The notes beneath the pieces were generated by a model that searched no databases, was not told the DNA's origin, and saw only the letters and a list, made by a program, of their open reading frames with translations. Made by a program: the position numbers and the translations under genes. This document shows positions 57,354-64,000 of a DNA stretch of 64,000 nucleotides, in pieces. Source of the stretch: Teratosphaeria epicoccoides (lineage: Eukaryota > Ascomycota > Dothideomycetes > Mycosphaerellales > Teratosphaeriaceae); assembly GCA_021401465.1 (NCBI GenBank), contig JADDMT010000044.1:62001-126000 (forward strand). Reading direction: 5' to 3'. How positions within the stretch are numbered: the first letter of the stretch is position 1; the number at the start of each line of letters is the position of its first letter.

Positions 57354-58387
57354 TCATCTCGCAAACCCGGACCGCCGCGCTTCCAACTCCGCCCTGATCG
57401 ACATGTGATCCAGCTCCGGCCTCGGCAGACCATGATCTGCTTCTACAATAGCGCCCTGCTCATGACTCATCTCCGACACGATGACAGGCTGCTGTGGTGC
57501 GGGAGGGTCGGGAACGACCTCAAGCTCAGTCTTGAAGGAATACTGGTCCCGCAGCTTCCGTGCTAGCTTCTGCTGTCTGCGCCTGTGATGGAGAAATACC
57601 ACGCCTACTGAAGAGGCGCAAAGAGCCATGCCTCCAAGCAGGCTGCCCGCGGCTATCAGCACCTTGGCTACCGAGGACAGGCTGGAGCTGGCCGAAGGCG
57701 TATCTGGTTGTGCAGCGGGTGTGGAAGACGGAGAGGCGGCCTCAGGCGTAGCCGAGACCAGGGCAGATATATTCGCGTACGGATTTATCGCTGCCGGGCC
57801 GTCTGTGGAGCCATTGAGGTCTTCAGCGGCCCTTCTGTATTTCGATGGGGTGGTGCCTGTGAGGCCAGTGAGGTTGAATCGTGGCGAGTAGTTCGTTACG
57901 TCGCCCCCACTCTTCGTAGTCGATACCATGCGAAAGAAGCTATGCTCAGTTACCACTGCAGCCCAGTATTTGCTCTGCCAAGCGCTACCTACAATCCATC
58001 GTCCAATCCGCTAGCGACGTCGGACGGAATCGTGCCTGTCGCTTTGTCCCCCGCCGCAAAAGACCTTTGCGACGCGAACGTCGTCAATGCCAGCTGAACG
58101 TGTCGTCAGTACCACCTCACCTTTGTGCATCTCATAGGGACGTTATCACGCACCATATCATCATCATTATTTCCTCCCACCATCAAAGTGAGCGTATATC
58201 CTGTCAAGTCCGGAATGCTGGGCTCAACGCCCGAATCCTCCCACTGAACCTCCATCCTCCCAACTGCAACATTCTGGCCTGCGCCAGGCGAGGTGAATCG
58301 AACATCCGCCTGCGCAGAACCGCACAAAACGAATGTGAACAGCGCAAGGCGCGCAAGCTGTGGTGAAAGAAAGACTGCTGAGCCCAT
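57354..58387 (-). CDS. Kre9/Knh1-domain membrane protein
   Basis: Surface protein with the fungal Kre9/Knh1 (Ser-Thr-rich GPI-anchored membrane family) domain linked to beta-glucan and wall assembly. Exons 58387-58154, 58093-57993 and 57939-57354 give 306 residues. Signal peptide through LFTFVLCGSAQA, then DVRFTSPGAGQNVAVGRMEVQWEDSG (domain start), an intron, AAGDKATGTIPSDVASGLDD, a second intron, and FFFRMVSTTKSGGDVTNYSPRFNLTG (domain end). A linker with S/T and N-glycosylation sites (NGS, NIS, NLT) precedes a membrane span, SVAKVLIAAGSLLGGMALCASSVGVVFLHH. A cytosolic tail of about 100 residues follows, so this is a single-pass type I protein, not a GPI one. Introns use GTGCGT and GTAGGT donors, the second with TAACTGA. 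Confidence 0.8.
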
Positions 58388-59175
58388 CTCGGCTCAAGAT
58401 ATGTGGAAAGTGGGATAATACTAAACAGCGACAAGGTCCAACATGATACTGGGCAACTTGCCGGTCCACATCACCAGGTCCAAATTCGCAAGGGACGATG
58501 GAAGAAGTACGAGGTCGCTTCTGCGACCCAGATCCGAGTCTGTAACCACCGCTGACCACCAGGGGAGCCCGTGTGCAGTCACCGCCGTTGTGATAGAAAT
58601 GTGTGGCAGGCTTGCAGGGGTGCGCGAGAGTCAAAAGACGCCAGCTTAGGCTGGTGCACGCGCGCCCACGCGTCCTGCACCGTTGCCGCTGATTGCGGCC
58701 GTTGAGTGTCTGACTCGACACTCAGATAAAGTGACAACCATGCGCAGGCTGTGAGCGCTATGCAGAAAGTGTCCTTTGGTCGCAAGCCCGTAGGACCAGT
58801 ATGAAAAACGCCTGGAAGGATTACCTTGAGCTGACTTCGACATGTGTGGAGGGGGTTATCTTATCGCCTTCTCCATCGGCTGACCATTCGCAAGCTTGTT
58901 GTACGTTTTTCCTACTCTTACAATGTGTAGCTGCGCATCGCCGCTACTTAGTGTATCACCATTTATGATAGACCCAAAGAACCCACAAACGCCTCGCTTG
59001 CTTAAAAGCCCAACGGAATCGCTGAAACGCTCAATCGCTCAACGCGTGAATCCACAGACCCAGCGCATTTCGTACGCCTGCTTCAACATCTCAGAACGCA
59101 CTTCAATATCTTTTGCCGAAGGCTCCACCACTCTCTCAGTCCTCGCACCCCCACAACGACCACCCTGGGCAACGT
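58388..59175. other. Intergenic, between two minus-strand genes
   Basis: About 790 bp. Contains the Kre9-type gene promoter; no gene seen. Confidence 0.35.
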
Positions 59176-60891
59176 CTAGCTGACCACCCTTCTGACCCAC
59201 AGCCCCTCCTCCATGCCCTCCTTCCTCCTCGCCCGACTGATACTGATCCCCACGGACCTCTCCTGCTTTAAGATATCCGCCAGATTCTCACGATGCTGTT
59301 TCAACTTCTCCCTCGCCTCTCGCACTGCCGCGAAACTGACGTCCATCGGGCTTGCCTTCTCGACCTTCTCCAGATCCCTGATAGCCTTTTCGGCATTGTG
59401 TCGGCGGAGCTGTAGGTTCTGCTCTTCGGCTTCGAGCTTCTCGAGATGGGATTGCGGGCCGGTCGGGGCGGGGGGAGCAGGTAGAGATTTTGTCCCGGCA
59501 GCAGTGTTGACTGTTGTTGAAGGTGAAGCAGACTCCGGAGAAGTCGTACGGAATGCTGGGTGGAGCCCAAAATTATTGCCGCTGTGGACACAGACTGGAT
59601 CCGTCGAGTCGGGAGTTGTGAGCGGCGCCATGCTGGACTTTCGCGGTGTAAACGTCTCCTCCGGTCGTGGGACTGGTCGCGGACGAGACACAATAGACTG
59701 ATAGGCCGCTCCTTGTGGGGCTTGATATGGCTGCTGCTTCTTGCATTCTTGCGAAGCATACTTCTCCGGGATGGAAGGCATCGGACTTGAGGGCGCAGAG
59801 TCGGGATTTCCATTGTAAGTAATGGTCGTATTCACTGTGCTCCAGCTGAAGTGACTCTTGTTAGGCTCGCGATCGTCGCTGTGCAGCGTCCTCGGACTCT
59901 TGCTTGGGCTCGTACTCATCTCTGCTGAAAGTCGGTCAGGTGCTGTCGAGCCTGCGAGAGAGCTCCAGCTAAAGCGGCTATTGGGCACTCGGAGTTGCTG
60001 AGACCGCTCAAGCTCCCAATCGTTCAGTGGCAGTTGCGCCCAGTCGCTCTTGCCAGATACGGCACGCTGACCTCCTGGCGAAGGTGCTCGATTCTCGGTC
60101 TGAGACGAGCCAAGTATTGAAGATGGCGTAGGTTTACGTTTGACTGGGTTGGTAACATTGGCCTTTGGAGGCCCAGCCGTCGATGGAAGAACTCGCTCGT
60201 TTGCGGAAAGTGCTGTCGGTGGTCGCGAAGACAGCGGCGAGACAGATGGGATAGGTGAGACATAGTCTGGACTGCATGTGCCAGCTTTCAACGGCACAAC
60301 AGGCGTCAAATCGTCGTCATGCAAGATGGAGACCGGCGAGAAGTCTCGCTTTGCTCTTTGCTTTTTAGTCGGTGATTTTGAACGTTTCTCGTGTGACCGG
60401 GTTTTGCTGACCTCGAGGAAGCCTTCGTACGGCTTCGTGCTGGGTTTGAGCTTCTGCGCTGGTTTGCTTGGCTCAAAGACGTCGGCAGAGGAGTCGCCAT
60501 ACGTCGCTGGACCGTCCATGGACGCTCCCGGCTTTTGTAAGATATTGCGCACCTGCTTAAAGATGGGGAGTTTCGACTGCCGAACCTGCGGGCCGTGATC
60601 CTCAATTTGTTGCTGTGGTTGCGCATTGTAGGATGGGCTGTAGGAAGACTTGGGATTGAGGTGCGGAGGGAGATCTGCTTTCACCGGAGACGGCGTTCGG
60701 TGGCCGTACTCATCCTCGCTGTACATCGAATCGCGACTGTCTTCGGAGGCAATCCACGGCGCATCTCGCCGGATCGTATACGCCGGCATGGTCAATCCTG
60801 TGCGCAGAGCCTGCAAGCTGTTCTTTGTCTTGATGAAGACTTGCCGCGCAGGCAAGAGAGTCGCCGAGCTCTCTTCTGGAGAGAGGGTCAT
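59176..60891 (-). CDS. Unknown disordered protein with C-terminal coiled-coil
   Basis: One exon of 571 residues from the ATG at 60891; the frame is open further upstream to 61053 without ATG. It starts MTLSPEESSATLLPARQVFIKTKNSLQALRTG. The centre is low-complexity, rich in Ser, Pro and Thr, with many SP/TP sites (SPVSILHDDDLTPVVPL, RPRPVPRP) and two similar segments, SRFSWSSLAGST and SHFSWSTVNTTI. The last 100 residues form a coiled-coil (LEKLEAEEQNLQLRRHNAEKAIRDLEKVE, AVREAREKLKQHRENLADIL), ending in a basic RARRKEG. This resembles lineage-specific cytoskeletal or signalling scaffold proteins; I cannot name a family. Confidence 0.7.
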   Translation of the reverse strand: MTLSPEESSATLLPARQVFIKTKNSLQALRTGLTMPAYTIRRDAPWIASEDSRDSMYSEDEYGHRTPSPVKADLPPHLNPKSSYSPSYNAQPQQQIEDHGPQVRQSKLPIFKQVRNILQKPGASMDGPATYGDSSADVFEPSKPAQKLKPSTKPYEGFLEVSKTRSHEKRSKSPTKKQRAKRDFSPVSILHDDDLTPVVPLKAGTCSPDYVSPIPSVSPLSSRPPTALSANERVLPSTAGPPKANVTNPVKRKPTPSSILGSSQTENRAPSPGGQRAVSGKSDWAQLPLNDWELERSQQLRVPNSRFSWSSLAGSTAPDRLSAEMSTSPSKSPRTLHSDDREPNKSHFSWSTVNTTITYNGNPDSAPSSPMPSIPEKYASQECKKQQPYQAPQGAAYQSIVSRPRPVPRPEETFTPRKSSMAPLTTPDSTDPVCVHSGNNFGLHPAFRTTSPESASPSTTVNTAAGTKSLPAPPAPTGPQSHLEKLEAEEQNLQLRRHNAEKAIRDLEKVEKASPMDVSFAAVREAREKLKQHRENLADILKQERSVGISISRARRKEGMEEGLWVRRVVS

Positions 60892-61893
60892 GTTGCTGTT
60901 TCTGCGGGTTCGTTGTATGCGGGTTGCCGGGTGCAAGGCGCTTGAGCTGCAGTCGTGCGACAGTTCGGAGCGCAGACGACTAATGGAGCTCGGCACCTGG
61001 CAAGCTCCAGCTGCGGTTGTCGATTCAGGGTTGTCCAGGAGGCACGGGTACAACGGTCCTGCAGGATCACCGGCGGCTGGCGCTCAGTGGCGAGAGGCTT
61101 CTTTTAGTAGTGTCTAAGGATAGCTCTTCAGCCTGTCAATCAATATGGGAGAAGCTGAAACGTATCATGTGCGGTCGGTGGGAAACAATTGCGCCGAGAT
61201 GAAGGAGCCGACTGCCGACGACCTTGAACTCCACCCCCGACCTTCCGGCCAGCGACGACGCCCCTGATCGAGTGGCCGCGAAACGAATAGCCTCTTACCG
61301 TCTCAGTTGTAGCCACCTCGTGGGATGCCCGGGATATCTCAAGACCCAACGGAGGTTTGAAATGTCTCATTTCATTTCAGTACGACCCTGGCATGTTTAG
61401 GCGGCTTGACGGTTGACCCCCTGTAAGTCGTGGCACACGCAGTGGGCTCTTTTGCCCCGGAGGTCAGGATGTAGTAGCAGGGTGTTGAATAATGAATGCG
61501 ATGGTATGGCCAATCAGAGCATTGAACACTCTCGCTCTGCGTCCAGGTGATTTGGTGTCGATTTACTGATTTACGTGTGGTGGCTCGGCGCGTCAAGTTT
61601 CGTCGTGTTGTTGTCAAAGGACAAACTTGAAACAGCGCCATGTGACATGGCCAACCTTCACCCTCCGGTGAGCCGACACATGTGACGTGTCGCATGTTTG
61701 CGGGTCCGAAGCTTACTACGCCATCAAAACTATCCGCTGCTAGCTATCCGACTCGAGACACGATCAAGAATAAAATCAAGATCCGAACAAAGATGGATCC
61801 ATCAGCCGAGCGAGTTGTACGCCCACATGCCGATCAAGGCAAGCGTTCAACATGCATTCTAGATCATGAATGGTATCTGACACACAGGCAGCG
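60892..61893. other. Divergent intergenic, unknown gene/Dap1
   Basis: About 1 kb of promoter region for two divergent genes. ORFs are short and unsupported. Confidence 0.4.
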
Positions 61894-62475
61894 ATGGTGG
61901 ACGGCTCAGAGGTCCCACCAGCCGCCGGCGTGTATGTGCTTACTCACCCGCTCTACGCAAATAATAATGCTCATAATGAGGCAAGGAGCTGACCAGCACA
62001 TAGTGTCACCATAGCAACGCCGATCAATCTCGTCCTCTTCTCCCTCTTCCTGATCATCCTCTATCTTCGCCTCCGACCCGCCAAGAACATCGCAGCCTCT
62101 CTTCCTCAACCGCCGCCGCCGACAGTCTTCAAGGTCTTCACCCCACCACAGCTCCTCCCATACAACGGGCAGAATGGCATGCCCGTATACTTAGCGGTGC
62201 GCGGCAACATCTTTGACGTCTCATCTGGGCGAAACTTCTACGGTCCAGGCGGTCCGTATCAGAACTTCGCCGGCAGAGATGCAAGTCGAGGGTTGGCGTG
62301 TGGGAGCTTCGATGAGGACATGCTGACGGAAGACTTGAATGGGCCGCTTGACAAGCTGGAGGATTTGGGCGGTGAGGAGATGGAGGCGTTGAGAGGCTGG
62401 GAGGAGCGGTTTAACGAGAAGTATCTGGTGGTGGGCAAGTTGGTGCCGGTTGGGCATCCAGAGGCCGAGGAGTAG
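61894..62475 (+). CDS. DAP1: Dap1/PGRMC-type haem-binding membrane protein
   Basis: Membrane-associated progesterone receptor family: cytochrome b5-like haem protein that supports CYP51 and other P450s in sterol synthesis at the ER. Exons 61894-61931 and 62004-62475 give 169 residues. The first exon is MVDGSEVPPAAG; the intron has GTATGT, CTGAC and TAG. Exon 2 starts with a membrane span (NLVLFSLFLIILYLRLRP). Then the b5-like domain follows: VFTPPQLLPYNGQNGMPVYLAVRGNIFDVSSGRNFYGPGGPYQNFAGRDASRGLACGSFDED, whose conserved Tyr residues bind haem in the family. A C-terminal helix (LEDLGGEEMEALRGWEERFNEKYLVVGKLV) ends the domain. Length and order match PGRMC proteins. Confidence 0.92.
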
Positions 62476-63001
62476 ATGTTACATGTCGAGCTCCATGGAT
62501 CTTCTGATACGTACGAATCAGCAATGACCGTCCTTATCCACACTTTGATGCTTGACGCTGTGTAAGAAGGCTGCAAAGCTGTACTGGTGTAAGAACAGAA
62601 GTGTCGGCCGGTCGACGCGCGATGATGCAGAAACTACTTCTGCGTCCAGACCATTGGCTATTCTCGTACCAGAAAGATTGAACAAAGCGAGTTGCCCACG
62701 TTGTTTCTGGTTCCACTGATGCGAGTGCATTGTGCTCATCATGCAATGTCCGTGAAGCGGCTGTTGCTCTAATCCGACCGTCAATTCGATTGTCTGATGA
62801 TTAGCGACGTTGAGCAAAGGCGCTAGACAGCTTGACGACAACTTGACGGCTGGTCTATACACATTGATTGCATGACAGACTCACCACGTACCATCGCTTC
62901 GAATCCGAGCTGTTAGCCCATTTCCCAAAAAAAAATCAGGAATATATTTTAGAGAAACAGACAATGTCCAATCACCACGCTGTTGATAGTTGTTGAGATT
63001 G
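62476..63001. other. Intergenic, Dap1 to tRNA
   Basis: About 525 bp. Nothing recognised apart from a short A run near 62926. Polymerase III upstream elements, if any, cannot be singled out. Confidence 0.4.
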
Positions 63002-63141
63002 GGGCGTATAGCTCAGTGTATGTAACCACCAAGTATCGGCAATATTGAGGAGGTCGCTATACTAAATCCTCCCAGGGTAGAGCGCTCGCTTTGCATAACC
63101 ACAAATGCGAGAGGTCTGGATTTCGATCATCCATCCGTCCA
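63002..63141 (+). tRNA. tRNA-Ala(TGC) with intron-like insert in the D loop
   Basis: tRNA-Ala reconstructed in three blocks. 5' part 63002-63017: acceptor GGGCGTA, TA and GCTCAGT. Then a 58-bp insert (63018-63075). Then GGTAGAGC closes the D arm, CTCGC begins the anticodon stem, with loop TT-TGC-A. A 10-bp insertion (63096-63105) at position 37/38 is a canonical tRNA intron. GCGAG, variable AGGTC, T arm TGGAT-TTCGATC-ATCCA, 3' acceptor TCCGTCC and discriminator A complete it. Removing both inserts gives an intact cloverleaf except for one acceptor mismatch (T6/C67). The usual G53-C61 pair of the B box is replaced by T-A. A TTTT terminator follows at 63147. Function is doubtful: a decayed gene is possible. 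Confidence 0.75.
63018..63075 (+). other. Spliceosomal-intron-like insert inside tRNA-Ala
   Basis: 58 bp starting GTATGT (63018-63023), containing TACTAA (63060-63065) and ending CAG (63073-63075), the full fungal splice consensus with about 10 bp from branch A to AG. A short stem GGAGG/CCTCC (63049-63053 with 63068-63072) can form inside. Its borders exactly interrupt the D loop between AGT and GGTA. Confidence 0.75.
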
Positions 63142-63146
63142 TTTCG

Positions 63147-63150
63147 TTTT
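63147..63150 (+). terminator. Pol III T-run terminator
   Basis: Four T six bases after the discriminator A, the expected position for a tRNA gene. Confidence 0.6.
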
Positions 63151-63606
63151 AGCCAGAAAGCCCGACAAATATTTTTGCCCGTCGACCCGCAGAATTGGTC
63201 AAAACCTGGTCCAATCCGCCGTTTTCCGGCCGCGAACATGGCAGCATCGTTCTCAGCGCATCAATTTAGCAGGTTTCGGCGACGTTTTGCAATTGCTTGT
63301 TGAAAAGCGCTGACACTAGCAGTCAAAGAAAATGGATCCAAAAGACCACGGCCTCGTGAACATCTGAAAATACACACCTTGTTTACTAGCAGGACAGACA
63401 AAAACTGTTTCACTAGGTAGATTCCCTGTGGACTGCCTTCTCTACGCTCGCAAAACTTCATCTACTATGATGGATGAAACACTGCCACCCAGAGTGAACA
63501 GTGCTCGGGACCTTTTTCGCCTCTCACTGAGTGGGTTTCTGTCGAAGATGGACATCAGACCTTTTCTCGCTGTACGTTCGGTTTCGTCACCAACAATCAC
63601 CAAGTC
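63151..63606. other. Intergenic, tRNA to kinase-like fragment
   Basis: About 450 bp. A minus-strand ORF (63442-63846) is the shadow of the kinase-like fragment. Nothing else is recognised. Confidence 0.35.
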
Positions 63607-64000
63607 TTGAGCACCGAAATCATCAACAAGTGCCTGAAGTTGACTCCAGACCGGGAGGTCTACCCCGAAGCACCGCTCAACATCACAGTGGCAACTGTTC
63701 CCGAAATCGAAAGAAATGTATATGTCAAAGGCCCCTGCACTCTCTCTATACAAAAGTTTGCCGGGTACAGGCTGACTCCCAAACCTGCTCCTGCAGGAGG
63801 CCGAGACAATGGAGTTCCTATCGCACAATGGATCGCATCCGAACATTATACAGTATCATGGTTGTCTTGTTGAGCGTGGTCGTGCTGTTCGCCTCGTTCT
63901 GGCCCGGCTTCCACAGATCTTGGCATATCGCTTTGCCGACGCTGGTGTGGAGAATTTCAACGTGGAGGACTGCATGCGAAAGATTGAGTCGATATTTCGC
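63607..64000 (+). pseudogene. Protein-kinase-like N-lobe fragment with frameshift
   Basis: Part of a fungal kinase-like gene that runs off the right edge. First piece: VPEIERNVYVKGPCTLSIQKFAG, typical of the strands around the catalytic Lys (VYVK). Second piece, in another frame: LLLQEAETMEFLSHNGSHPNIIQYHGCLVERGRAVRLVLARL, the helix C to hinge region. They meet at TPK/LLLQ, where one extra base near 63784 shifts the frame. A 32-bp GT-AG stretch around the joint is too short to be an intron. No ATG starts the first piece (63607 is TTG). It may be a pseudogene, or a gene whose first exon and edge I misread. Confidence 0.45.

Noticed and set aside
63442..63846. Minus-strand ORF of 134 codons at the right edge
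   Set aside because: The opposite strand carries kinase motifs; this ORF has no recognisable content.
1..64000. Search by eye for CRISPR arrays, bacterial operons and intact transposons
   Set aside because: None seen: the sequence is eukaryotic with introns, and no terminal inverted repeats or transposase and reverse-transcriptase motifs were recognised.

Overview
This is nuclear DNA of a filamentous ascomycete (Pezizomycotina, probably Dothideomycetes; that rank is inference). The signs are short GT-AG introns of about 50-75 bp with CTGAC or CTAAY branch sites, intron-split orthologues of conserved fungal genes, a Zn2Cys6 regulator, a GPI-anchored GH18 chitinase, a Kre9-like wall protein and a tRNA gene with an anticodon-loop intron. 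Coordinates below come from hand splicing: an ATG was required for each start, and exon sums had to be in frame.

Layout. 1-840 (-): 5' part of a threonine aspartase. 1745-3119 (+): Arp3. 4518-7842 (+): Zn2Cys6 transcription factor with a GC-AG intron. 8484-10920 (-): TPR-SET methyltransferase pseudogene. 11554-12663 (-) and 12874-14448 (+): divergent FIP1 and GLFG nucleoporin. 14550-15319 (-): small membrane protein. 16026-17513 (-) and 17672-19352 (+): divergent CDK11-type kinase and NDUFAF7. 20013-20927 (-): RPC31. 21605-23106 (-) and 23381-24439 (+): divergent eIF3 subunit L and a nitrilase-family hydrolase. 24517-26529 (-): two unknown proteins. About 26.5-33.8 kb: gene desert. 33801-35117 (+): Ran1-type kinase. 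37974-40436 (-) and 40924-41589 (+): divergent PRP4 kinase and HPT1 purine phosphoribosyltransferase. 42051-42992 (-): secreted FTGLP-repeat protein. 43-48.8 kb: mostly empty, with one Cys-rich ORF. 48851-51985 (+): GPI chitinase, followed by an antisense ORF with a 21-residue tandem repeat. 53412-54594 (-): APH-fold kinase. 54972-56721 (-): MFS transporter. 57354-58387 (-): Kre9-domain membrane protein. 59176-60891 (-): unknown coiled-coil protein. 61894-62475 (+): Dap1-like haem protein. 63002-63141: interrupted tRNA-Ala. 63607-64000 (+): kinase-like fragment with a frameshift.

No biosynthetic cluster is present. The genes are housekeeping functions (actin branching, polyadenylation, nuclear pore, Pol III, translation initiation, complex I assembly, splicing kinase, purine salvage) mixed with cell-wall and surface proteins. 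Conserved genes often sit in head-to-head pairs sharing 160-490 bp of upstream DNA, while lineage-specific genes lie beside gene-poor stretches.

The most unusual feature is the tRNA-Ala locus near 63.0 kb. A 58-bp insert with complete spliceosomal-intron signals (GTATGT, TACTAA, CAG) splits its D loop, and removing it restores a canonical D arm. Other points of interest are the heavily decayed SET gene, the 63-bp in-frame tandem repeat, the FTGLP secreted protein and the GC-AG intron.
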